Assembly: GCF_001509475.1 (NCBI RefSeq)
Contig: NZ_LLZG01000047.1
Location: 1-64,000, forward strand
Direction: 5' to 3'
Origin: Streptomyces regalis
GTDB taxonomy: Bacteria; Actinomycetota; Actinomycetes; Streptomycetales; Streptomycetaceae
Length of the DNA stretch: 64,000 nucleotides
Shown: positions 30,200 through 38,058 of the stretch, piece after piece
Position numbering within the stretch: position 1 is the stretch's first letter
Layout of the letters: each line of letters starts with the position of its first letter
Position numbers and translations under genes: made by a program
Notes under the pieces: model-generated
The model's input: only the letters and a program-made list of their open reading frames with translations
Database searches by the model: none
What the model was told of the DNA's origin: nothing

Positions 30200-30496
30200 G
30201 GTCGGGCTCTCTCTGCGCGTGAGGGACGGTACGGGCCGCAGCCTTACAGCCTGGATGGGTAGTCAGGCCCTGAATGAAATAGTGGCGCCCCGACGCCACC
30301 AATTCCTACGCGCACATCCAGCTTCACCCTTGCGGGCGAAAAATATCTATCATCCATTGAGCTCGATCGAAATACAATTCACAGACACGCGGGGACTCGC
30401 CCATTCGTGTGCGCAGGCAGCAGGGTGCTGGACGTTTGAGATAACGTCGCTCGGGCGCCCGGTTCCGGGCCACGAAAAAAGAGAGGAGATCGGCGC

Positions 30497-31636
30497 GTGG
30501 ATTTCGCGCTGACCGCCGAGCAGGAGCTGATGCGCAAGGAAACTCTGCGCTTCACTCAGACCCGACTCGCCGCCGATTCACCGAGTGGCGACCGCCCCTT
30601 TTCCCGCGAGCTGTGGCAGCACTGCGCCGAATTCGGCGTCCAGGGCATGCCCTTTCCTCATGAGTACGGCGGCCAGGGCGCCGACCTGCTCACCACCGTT
30701 CTGATGTTGGAAGAGCTGGGGTACGGCTGCGACGACAACGGACTGCTTTTCTCGCTGGGCGCTCATATGTGGTCCTGTGCGCTGCCAATATGGCGTTTCG
30801 GTGACGCCGGGCAGCGAGAACGCTATCTGCCGTCGCTGTGCGACGGTTCGATGATCGGCGTCCAGGCGGTGACGGAGGTCGGGTCCGGGTCCGACGCGCT
30901 CACGGTCGGTACCACCGCCCGGCAGATCGGTGACGGCTACGTCCTCGACGGGGTCAAGACGTTCATCACCAACGCACCGGTGGCCGACGTCTTCGTGGTG
31001 CTCGCCCGGTCCGGCGAGCCCAAGGACGTGGGCGGACTGTCCGCGTTCATCGTCGAGCGGGACCAACCGGGCGTCTCCGTGGGAAAGCCCGTCGAGAAGA
31101 TGGGGCTGTCCTCCTCCCCGATGGGCGAAGTGGTTCTGGACGGCTGCCGGGTGCCGGCATCGGCCCTGCTGGGCGGCCCCGGCGCGGGCATGACCGTGTT
31201 CAACACCACCATCGAGTGGGAGCGCAGCTTCATCCTGGCCACCGCCGTCGGCACCATGCGCCGCCAACTGGAGGAGTCGGTCGCCCACGCACGGACCCAC
31301 ACACGGTTCGGTGAGCCCATCGGCCGGAAGCAGTCGGTCGCCGGCCGCATCGTCGACATGCGGGTGCGACTGGATGCCGCCCAGTTGATGCTGTACCGCC
31401 TGGCCTGGCTCAAGGACCAGGGCAGGCGCACGAGCCTGGAGTCCTCCATCGTGAAGTTGTATCTGAGTGAGGCGCTGTGCGAGTCCAGCATGTCGGCCTT
31501 CGCGACCCACGGTGCGTACGCCTACATGTCCGGCACCTCGCAGGAGCGCGATGTCCGCGACGCACTGGCGAGCCGCATCTACTCGGGCACGTCCGACCTC
31601 CAACGCGTCGTCATCGCGCGGATGCTGGGGCTGTGA
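30497..31636 (+). CDS. L-prolyl-[PCP] dehydrogenase (acyl-CoA dehydrogenase fold)
   Basis: A 379-residue FAD flavoprotein. Taken with the next two genes, it is expected to oxidise L-prolyl-S-PCP to pyrrole-2-carboxyl-S-PCP, as RedW and PltE do. Family motifs: VQAVTEVGSGSDALTVGT (FAD/substrate region), WERSFILATAVGTMRR, and the C-terminal IYSGTSDLQRVVIARMLGL. The usual YEGT glutamate is Ser here; Glu242 (in WER) matches the base position of the isovaleryl-CoA dehydrogenase type. The start is GTG at 30497 with GAGAGGAG upstream. It is 4 bases from the ligase gene. A plain acyl-CoA dehydrogenase is the alternative, made unlikely by the neighbours. Confidence 0.85.
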   Translation: MDFALTAEQELMRKETLRFTQTRLAADSPSGDRPFSRELWQHCAEFGVQGMPFPHEYGGQGADLLTTVLMLEELGYGCDDNGLLFSLGAHMWSCALPIWRFGDAGQRERYLPSLCDGSMIGVQAVTEVGSGSDALTVGTTARQIGDGYVLDGVKTFITNAPVADVFVVLARSGEPKDVGGLSAFIVERDQPGVSVGKPVEKMGLSSSPMGEVVLDGCRVPASALLGGPGAGMTVFNTTIEWERSFILATAVGTMRRQLEESVAHARTHTRFGEPIGRKQSVAGRIVDMRVRLDAAQLMLYRLAWLKDQGRRTSLESSIVKLYLSEALCESSMSAFATHGAYAYMSGTSQERDVRDALASRIYSGTSDLQRVVIARMLGL

Positions 31637-31640
31637 ACTC

Positions 31641-33182
31641 ATGACCGAACTGCTGCACCACCTGCTGCGCCGAAGCTCCGCCCGTGCCCCGCACGCCACC
31701 GCGGTGATCGACGACGGCGGTCACATGACCTACGCCGAACTGGACCGGCGTGCCAACCAACTGGCCCGACTGCTGCTGTCGCTGGGCGTCCGGCCCGGTG
31801 ACCGGGTGGGACTGCACCTGCCTCGCACCGCCGACGCCCTGGTCGGGGTGTACGGGGTGCTCGCCGCCGGTGCTGCCTATGTGCCGCTGCCCCTCGGCGT
31901 TCCGGTGTCCCGGCTGCGCACCATCGCGACCGACGCCGGGATCCGTGTTGTGGTGGCGGCGCGAGAGGAGGCCGACCGGGTGCGGGCGGACCTTGGCGGG
32001 CCCGGCTCCCCGGTCGCCGAGGTGGTCGCCCCGCACGAGGCGGCCGAATGGCCCGGTACGGCGCCGGAGATCGCCGTGCAGCCGGACGACCTGGCGTACG
32101 TCCTGTACACCTCGGGCTCCACCGGCAATCCCAAGGGCGTGATGATCTCGCACCGCAACGCGGTGTCGTTCGTGGCCTGGGCGGCACGGGAGTTCGAGGT
32201 GACCGAGGCGGACCGGCTGGCGAACCACGCGCCGCTCCACTTCGACCTGTCGGTGTTCGACGTCTTCGCCGCCGCGTGGGCGGGTGCGGCCGTGGTGCCG
32301 GTGCCCACGACCATCGCCGCCTTTCCCAGTGTGCTGGCCGAGTTCGTCCGTGACCGGCGGATCACCGTCTGGTACTCGGTGCCCTCCGCGCTCAACCTGC
32401 TGGTGTCACGCAGCGGCCTGAACGCCGGTGACCTGCCCGATCTACGCCTGGCCCTCTTCGCCGGCGAGGTGTATCCCGTACCGCTGCTCAGGCGGGCGAT
32501 GGAGCTGCTTCCCGACACGCGTTTCTACAACCTCTACGGGCCGACGGAGACGAACGTCTGCACCTACTACCCGGTGCCGCGGCCTCTCCCGGAGGACTGC
32601 GCGGCTCTTCCCATCGGGCTCCCGCTGCCCGGGGTCGAACTCTGCGCGGAGAGCGACGACGGCCGCCCGGCCGGGGTGGGTGAGACGGGCGAACTGTGCG
32701 TCCGCGGCGCGACGGTCATGCGCGGCTACCTCGGCGACGCGCCCCGCACCGCGCAGGCCCTGCGCCCCGCCCCCGACCAGCCGGACATCCCCGCCTACCA
32801 CACCGGCGACCTGGTCACCCAGGACGCCGAGGGCCACTGGCACTTTCTCGGCCGGCGCGACTCCCAGATCAAGACCCGCGGCTACCGGGTCGAACTCGGT
32901 GAGGTGGAACGGGCGCTGGCGACCCACCCGGCCGTGCTGGAGTGCGCCGCCGTCGCGGTCCCTGACGACGAGTTCGGCCACCTCATCGCGGCCTTCGTTG
33001 TGCCGCGCGAGGAGGTGGCGGCCGCCCGGCTGACCGCCCACTGCCGCTCCGTCCTGCCCAGCTACATGGTCCCGTGGCGGCTCCGGACAGTGGCGGCCCT
33101 GCCCAGAACCACCACAGACAAGATCGACTACCGCCGCCTCAAGGCGGACATGGAGGTAAGCGCTCATGCGCAACACCGCTGA
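31641..33182 (+). CDS. L-proline--[PCP] ligase (stand-alone adenylation enzyme)
   Basis: A 513-residue stand-alone adenylation enzyme that would activate L-proline and load it on the adjacent PCP. Core motifs: LYTSGSTGNPKGVMISH, FDLSVFDVF, YNLYGPTETNVC, YHTGDLVTQD, and the C-terminal TTDKIDYRRL. Pocket residues read in GrsA order are D-L-F-Y-L-A-L-V-C, the code reported for proline-activating enzymes of the pyrrole pathways (PltF/RedM type). The ATG at 31641 lies just after the dehydrogenase stop. The 3' end overlaps the PCP gene by 17 bases. This code plus linkage makes the proline call strong. Confidence 0.9.
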   Translation: MTELLHHLLRRSSARAPHATAVIDDGGHMTYAELDRRANQLARLLLSLGVRPGDRVGLHLPRTADALVGVYGVLAAGAAYVPLPLGVPVSRLRTIATDAGIRVVVAAREEADRVRADLGGPGSPVAEVVAPHEAAEWPGTAPEIAVQPDDLAYVLYTSGSTGNPKGVMISHRNAVSFVAWAAREFEVTEADRLANHAPLHFDLSVFDVFAAAWAGAAVVPVPTTIAAFPSVLAEFVRDRRITVWYSVPSALNLLVSRSGLNAGDLPDLRLALFAGEVYPVPLLRRAMELLPDTRFYNLYGPTETNVCTYYPVPRPLPEDCAALPIGLPLPGVELCAESDDGRPAGVGETGELCVRGATVMRGYLGDAPRTAQALRPAPDQPDIPAYHTGDLVTQDAEGHWHFLGRRDSQIKTRGYRVELGEVERALATHPAVLECAAVAVPDDEFGHLIAAFVVPREEVAAARLTAHCRSVLPSYMVPWRLRTVAALPRTTTDKIDYRRLKADMEVSAHAQHR

Positions 33183-33450
33183 ACAGGTGCGGAAGTTCAT
33201 CGTGGAGGACCTCGGCTGGGGTGGTTCCCCGTCCGAGCTCACGGACAACCTGCCGCTGATTGAGAAGGGCATCCTCGACTCCCTGGGCCTCCTCTCACTG
33301 GTCACCCACCTAGAGAACAGCCTCGGGATCCAGGTCGACGACCGCGACATCGTCCCCGAGAACCTGGGCACGCTCAGGACCATCGATCAGTACGTCGCCC
33401 GCAAGCTGGAAGAGGCACGGTCGCAGAAGGCAGCCTCAGCGCCGATGTAG
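33166..33450 (+). CDS. Free-standing peptidyl carrier protein
   Basis: A 94-residue carrier protein. The phosphopantetheine-attachment serine is Ser39 in KGILDSLGLLSLVTHLE. The gene starts inside the end of the prolyl ligase gene, so the two are coupled. It would carry prolyl and then pyrrolyl thioester and donate the pyrrole acyl group to the first condensation domain of the NRPS, as RedO and PltL do for their systems. Confidence 0.9.
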   Translation: MRNTAEQVRKFIVEDLGWGGSPSELTDNLPLIEKGILDSLGLLSLVTHLENSLGIQVDDRDIVPENLGTLRTIDQYVARKLEEARSQKAASAPM

Positions 33451-33545
33451 TTCTGTGACGGATCAACCCCCACGGGGGACTTCGCGGCCACGGACCGGGG
33501 GTTCGTGGCCGCGCACATCCGTCCCCGTGGCGGCAGAGTCGGCTC

Positions 33546-33660
33546 GTGGCGCGGCATAGGCTGTATGAGGTGGACGGCGGAGTCCATCAGGTGCGCGGGC
33601 TCGAACTCTCCGACATCACCTTCGTCCAGCGCGAGCGCGATGTCGTCACGGACCCGATCG
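33546..33660 (+). pseudogene. Alkyl-sulfatase (metallo-beta-lactamase fold) N-terminal remnant
   Basis: The frame encodes ARHRLYEVDGGVHQVRGLEL and SDITFVQRERDVVTDP, the N-terminal signature of SdsA-type linear alkyl sulfatases just before their metal-binding motif. The coding sense stops there; no HTHxDH follows. Only this short fragment survives. Confidence 0.5.
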
Positions 33661-33714
33661 CGTTGAGGCAGCTGCGCAGTGCAGGCGCCGCGCCAGCCCG
33701 AACGACCGACGATC

Positions 33715-34129
33715 CTCTCTTGCCGAACTCACCCCTGCTCACGACTTCTCCGCACGCCTCTCCGGCGGGGTCTGCGGCATCGCCGGCGTCTTCACCGTCC
33801 TCGACGACCTCGTGGACTTCCTGCGCTGCATGCTCGATACCGCCGCCTCCCGCCACACCAGTGCCGACTTCGGGGCCCAGTGGAGCACCTGTTCCCTGAC
33901 TACCCAGACCGGTGAATCCAGCCCGCCCGTGGCCTGTTCTGGCGCCCCGCCCCCGGTACGCCACCGGACAGGACGCGTGGGTCCACTACTGCTTCACCAG
34001 TACCGGCATGCGGGTTTCACCCCAGGTCGCGCGGTTCACCGTTCTGGCCGAACTTTTCGTCACTGCGTCAGATACCCGGGCATCAATCGAAGATCGACAC
34101 ACCGCACTACGGCGTCTGCGAGGTCTTCC
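33715..34129 (+). pseudogene. Serine hydrolase (class C beta-lactamase-like) C-terminal remnant
   Basis: One frame encodes SARLSGGVCGIAGVFTVLDD and LVDFLRCMLDTA; after a frame change near 33900 another encodes WVHYCFTSTGMRVSPQVARF. Both fit the C-terminal half of a serine hydrolase of the beta-lactamase/esterase family (HTGFTGT-type motif, here HYCFTSTG). The N-terminal half with the SxxK motif is missing. It borders directly on the P450 start. Confidence 0.5.
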
Positions 34130-35359
34130 ATGGCAGAACTGATGAACATCACCGGTCCGGCCGCCCCGGCCGCCCTCGTCACCTTCCCGCAGGACCGCAC
34201 CTGCCCCTACCGCCCGCCCACCGGATACGAGCCGCTGCGCGACGGGCGAGCCCTGTCCCGCGCCACCCTCTTCGACGGCCGGGAGGTCTGGATGGTCACC
34301 GGGCACTCCACCGCCCGGGCGCTGCTGGCCGACCCCCGCCTGTCCAGCGACCGCCGGCAACCCGGCTTCCCCGCGCCCACCGCCCGCTTCGCGGCCGTCA
34401 AGGACCGGCGGCTGGCCCTGCTCGACTTCGACGGCCCCGAGCACCACCAGCAGCGGCAGATGATGGTCCCGTCCTTCACCCGCAAACGCGCCACCGAGAT
34501 GCGGCCCGGGATCCAGCGGGTCGTCGACGGGCTGCTGGACGCGGTGATCGAGCAGGGCCCGCCCGTCGAGCTGGTCTCCGCCTTCGCCCTGCCCATGTCG
34601 TCCATGGTGATCTGCGGCCTGCTCGGTGTGCCGTACAGCGACCACGATTTCTTCGAGGCGCAGTCCCGCCGGGTGCTGCGTGGCCCGTCGGCCGCCGACG
34701 CCCAGGGTGCGAACGACCGGCTGGAGGCCTACCTCGGCGACCTCATCGACCGCAAGGCCGCGCAGCGCGAACCCGGCGACGGTGTCCTCGACGCCCTGGT
34801 CCACCACCAGCTGCGCGATGGCACCCTGACCCGCCCCGAAGTGCTCTCGCTGGCCGTCATCCTGCTGGTCTCGGGCCACGAGAGCACCGCCAACATGATC
34901 TCCCTGGGCACCTACACGCTGCTCCAGCACCCCGAGAGGCTGGCCGAGCTGCGGGCCGACCCGGCCCTGCTGCCCGACGCCGTCGAGGAGCTGATGCGCA
35001 TGCTGTCGATCGCGGACGGCCTGCTGCGCGTGGCCCTGGAGGACATCGAGGTCGACCGCACCGTGATCCGGGCCGGCGAGGGCGTGCTCTTCACGACCTC
35101 GGTGATCAACCGCGACGCGTCCGTGTACGACGACCCCGACGCCCTGGACTGGCACCGCCCCGCCCGCCACCACGTCGCCTTCGGCTTCGGCATTCACCAG
35201 TGCCTGGGACAGAACCTGGCCCGCGCGGAACTGGAGATCGCCCTCGGTACCCTGTTCACCCGGCTGCCCGCCCTGCGGCTCGCCGCCCCGGCCCAGGAGA
35301 TCCCCTTCAAACCCGGCGACACGATCCAGGGAATGCTGGAACTCCCCGTGACCTGGTAA
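34130..35359 (+). CDS. Cytochrome P450 (CYP105-like)
   Basis: A 409-residue cytochrome P450 likely to oxidise the NRPS product or an intermediate. Motifs: I-helix LLVSGHESTANMISLGT (acid-alcohol pair replaced by E-S-T), K-helix ExxR in AVEELMRML, and the heme loop FGFGIHQCLGQNLARAEL with the Cys ligand. The order of motifs and the length fit the Streptomyces CYP105 group, enzymes of wide substrate range. The ATG at 34130 has GAGG 8-11 bases upstream; 34142 is an alternative. Its expected ferredoxin partner immediately behind is only a fragment, so electrons must come from elsewhere. Confidence 0.9.
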   Translation: MAELMNITGPAAPAALVTFPQDRTCPYRPPTGYEPLRDGRALSRATLFDGREVWMVTGHSTARALLADPRLSSDRRQPGFPAPTARFAAVKDRRLALLDFDGPEHHQQRQMMVPSFTRKRATEMRPGIQRVVDGLLDAVIEQGPPVELVSAFALPMSSMVICGLLGVPYSDHDFFEAQSRRVLRGPSAADAQGANDRLEAYLGDLIDRKAAQREPGDGVLDALVHHQLRDGTLTRPEVLSLAVILLVSGHESTANMISLGTYTLLQHPERLAELRADPALLPDAVEELMRMLSIADGLLRVALEDIEVDRTVIRAGEGVLFTTSVINRDASVYDDPDALDWHRPARHHVAFGFGIHQCLGQNLARAELEIALGTLFTRLPALRLAAPAQEIPFKPGDTIQGMLELPVTW

Positions 35360-35371
35360 GGGCCCCTGCGC

Positions 35372-35425
35372 GTGGACATCGACATCGACAGGAACGTCTG
35401 TATCGGCCGGGCCGGTGCGCCCCGC
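35372..35425 (+). pseudogene. Ferredoxin N-terminal remnant
   Basis: From GTG at 35372 the frame reads VDIDIDRNVCIGRAG, the typical beginning of the 3Fe-4S ferredoxins that follow CYP105 genes (first cluster cysteine present). Immediately after, the similarity ends and none of the later cluster cysteines occur. Confidence 0.65.
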
Positions 35426-35429
35426 GAAT

Positions 35430-35595
35430 CACCGGGGCTCACGCCTGGGTCGAGTGCGGCATCACCCAGGAACTCGCCGGCGGCGACCACGTCATCGTCG
35501 TCGCCCGCGTGCTGCGGATGGACGTCGGATCGGGTGATCCCCTCGTCTTCCACAAGGGGCGTCTCGGCAGCCACCAGGAACCCAGCGGGGCCTGA
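35430..35595 (+). pseudogene. Flavin reductase-like C-terminal remnant
   Basis: The frame encodes AHAWVECGITQELAGGDHVI, then VVARVLRMDVGSGDPLVFHK, and ends at the TGA at 35593-35595. This is the C-terminal portion of the flavin-reductase (FMN-binding split-barrel) family, with the GDH motif near the dimer interface. The N-terminal two thirds are missing. It is joined directly to the ferredoxin fragment, so a deletion probably fused the two. Confidence 0.6.
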
Positions 35596-35669
35596 GCCGC
35601 GAGGAGGCTGGGCCGAGCCCCGTTATGTTTTTCGCGGTCCTGCAAGGGGGCCGCTGGCCTCCGGGCCCG

Positions 35670-36163
35670 GCACATCGTGCTCGCGGTGCTGCGCTGTGAC
35701 CAGCGGCCGGGCGACCTGGCCGGCGGCAACGGGATACACCGCACCACGGTGACCCGGTGGGTTCGGGAAGCCGTCGGCCTGCTGGCCGCCCGCGCCCCGC
35801 GCCTTGACCGGGCCCTGAAGAAGATCGCCCGAACGGGCGGCGGAATCGTCCTGCTGGACGGCACGCTGATCCGCACCCGCAGGCGCACCGGAAGGGAGAA
35901 CCGGAAGAACTACTCAGGCTGTGAGGATGATGGTCGTGTCGTTCCGGCCGTGGCTTGACTCGTCCTCTGGCTGGCTGCTTGTGCCTTGTGTTTGATCTGT
36001 CGGCGACTGTCCTGGTCAGGTCCCTGCTGGTCCTCACAAACCGCGAAAACTCCCGGTGACCGGTGATCTACGCCGAAGTCATCCGCCCGCGACCAGCCCG
36101 AGCATCCCGAACCCCGCGCACACCAGACCCGTGACCAGCAACTTCACGATGCACACCGCTCAA
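35670..36163 (+). mobile_element. Degenerate second copy of the IS5-family element
   Basis: 35670-35918 matches the transposase at 12727 closely (RTTVTRWVREAVGLLAARAP, GIVLLDGTLIRTRR) up to RKNYSG, where the sense breaks. About 100 bases of unrelated sequence follow, then similarity resumes at LLVLTNREN (about 36022) and continues through the 3' flank to a terminus ending CTCAATGG (36163). The 5' quarter and the middle of the transposase are missing. It has the same orientation as the intact copy. Confidence 0.75.
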
Positions 36164-36185
36164 TGGATCCGCCGACGGGCGGGTC

Positions 36186-37130
36186 GTGATCGCGGACGAG
36201 TCCATAGCCAAGAACTTCGGCGAGATCGGCGACGGAAGCTTCAGCGGCATGGCTACCAGCGTGGTGAACAAGACCAAGCGCACCCTGGAGTTGTTCGAGC
36301 ACCCCGATCTGAAAGGTGAATGCCTCAAGGTGCCGCCGGGCGGCCCCTACGAACTGCGGGACATCAAGAACGAGCGCGGCGCAAGCCTCAACGACCACGT
36401 CTACTCCGCGCGCCTCGGCGACCTGCCGTTTCAGGGGCTGATCAACCGGTTCCGCAACACCGGCTATCAGGCGTTCGGTGGCAAGGTCGACAAGGAATCG
36501 GGCAAGGCCGAGGGCGCCTCCGGCGGCGTGATCGGAGCCGTCGCGAACCTTGGCTACGTGGCCACTGGCGGCAAGATGGCCGGCAAGGACCAGCAGTCCG
36601 AACTGATTGCTGCGCAGGAGAGGGCTGCAGCCGCAGCGGTGAAGCCGCTCAGGTACGTGGTCCGTGTCATCACCCGGAAGTTGGACCGGTCCGGTACCGA
36701 CGATGACGTCTTCTGCCAGTTCGCCAGAGGCGACAGAAAGTCGGGATGGGTGAAGCTGGACACGCCCCGCTACAACGACTTCGAGAAGGGTGACGACGAC
36801 GAGTACGAGGTCACCACCCCAGGCCACTTCGGCGACCCCCAGCGCGTCGAGTTCAAGATCAGCGGCGATGACAAGTGGCTGCTCCAGTGGGTCAACATGC
36901 GCAACTGGGGCAACAAAGACTCCACCCGGCATTGCCCGCTACTCAACGTGACAAAAGTGTGGCTGAGTACAGCGCACTTCGAGCTGGGTGAGGGAGCAGG
37001 CGGCATACACCCCGGGGCCGAAATCAGCCTTTTCCTCGCACTCGGTGCGGATGCAGTGCAAAACGAACCCAACCCGGACGCGGAGAAGTGGGCCAGGGCG
37101 ATGACCAAGGGGATGGTGCGACGACGCTAG
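36186..37130 (+). CDS. PLAT-domain protein with crystallin-like N-terminal part, probably 5'-truncated
   Basis: A 314-residue protein. The N-terminal part (LELFEHPDLKGECLKVPPGG, NDHVYSARLGD) looks like a beta/gamma-crystallin-type Greek-key fold. The C-terminal half (YVVRVITRKLDRSGTDDDVF, then WVKLDTPRYNDFEKGDDDEY and WLLQWVNM) has the PLAT/LH2 pattern, a beta-sandwich for lipid or protein binding. No signal peptide is seen. The frame reads sensibly upstream of the GTG (NGSADGRVVIADESIAKNF) right up to the IS relic end at 36163, so the original start was probably removed by the IS. ATG 36249 (MATSVVNKTKRTLELF) is an alternative start. Confidence 0.65.
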   Translation: MIADESIAKNFGEIGDGSFSGMATSVVNKTKRTLELFEHPDLKGECLKVPPGGPYELRDIKNERGASLNDHVYSARLGDLPFQGLINRFRNTGYQAFGGKVDKESGKAEGASGGVIGAVANLGYVATGGKMAGKDQQSELIAAQERAAAAAVKPLRYVVRVITRKLDRSGTDDDVFCQFARGDRKSGWVKLDTPRYNDFEKGDDDEYEVTTPGHFGDPQRVEFKISGDDKWLLQWVNMRNWGNKDSTRHCPLLNVTKVWLSTAHFELGEGAGGIHPGAEISLFLALGADAVQNEPNPDAEKWARAMTKGMVRRR

Positions 37131-37279
37131 GCGGCTGCCCAACCCAGCGCTCCCACCATCAGCGTGAGCCGCAGAGCGGCGACGGGCACCCTGCCCGTCG
37201 CCGCGTTTGTGACGTCCGCCGGGCCGCGCCGCACATCGCGGGACGATCGCGCCCGGGGCCGTCGGAAAAGGGCCTGGTC

Positions 37280-37620
37280 ACAGGCACCTCGCTGGCGGTA
37301 TCCGCTGTGACTCCGGCGGCGGGACGCACGAGTTCGTCGACTGGCTGTCCGCAGGCGGGAGGTGGCTGTCGTAGTCGGTCGGGATGACCATCACCGACGT
37401 CATCCACGCCGCCGTCCTGAAGAACCCCGCCTCGGCCTGGACGGCTGCCGTCGAACCAGGTGGTGAAATCCGCGACGGGGCCTGGGTGGCCGAGCTCGGC
37501 GGCGACGTGCTGGACGGCTGGCCGACGGGGATGCGGCTGATCGTCCGCAACGAACGGCCGTACCCCGGCGCCCAGTTGCGCTTCACCGACGCCGAGGGAA
37601 TGCGCCTGACCAGGGCCGCA
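37280..37620 (+). mobile_element. IS1380-family transposase fragment
   Basis: The reading CDSGGGTHEFVDWLSAGGRW, a stop, then VGMTITDVIHAAVLKNPASA and IRDGAWVAELGGDVLDGWP, MRLIVRNERPYPGAQLRFTD is the middle of an IS1380-family transposase (first part includes the DSGGGTH catalytic Asp). Both ends are absent, and an in-frame stop splits it. Confidence 0.7.
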
Positions 37621-38058
37621 GTGCCGGCCCTCCGGCGGGGGGCATCGATGGGCCTCCCGCCCGGTCCTCGCCGGAAGCCGGATAGGCCACGTCCCCGGGA
37701 GTTCGCAGACGCGACCTCGCCCACAGCAGACAAACCGGCCCGGCGACTTTTACCACAACCGGCATACGCCACCACGCGTGACTCTCCTGGCCCCGCCACG
37801 CGCCGACGACGAGCGTGGCGAACCCTGGCGAGTCAAGCCCGCTGGAGGCTCAACTGGGTGACAGGCCGCGCCGGACAGGTGACCCGCCCTGCCAAAGGCA
37901 TATGACGCTGGCTACCCGGGTCATCCATAGAGTCATGGACCTTCCCCACCCTCCCCGCCTCGCGCGCCCTCGGCGCGCTTCACGGTCGCCCCGGGCAGCC
38001 GGCCTCACCCCACAGCCTCGCCCGCTCACCGCCGACGTGGCCGCCCCGGGAGGCGACC
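37621..38058. other. Non-coding stretch before the sugar-oxidase operon
   Basis: About 440 bases with no convincing gene. It must contain the promoter of the following four-gene operon. No operator was recognised. The ribosome-binding site GGGAGG of the first gene lies about 7 bases before its ATG. Confidence 0.4.

Noticed and set aside
16089..33450. Siderophore cluster
   Set aside because: The first C domain looks EntF-like, but no 2,3-dihydroxybenzoate or hydroxamate genes, no iron-uptake genes and no iron-box-like site were seen; the starter genes are for pyrrole-2-carboxylate.
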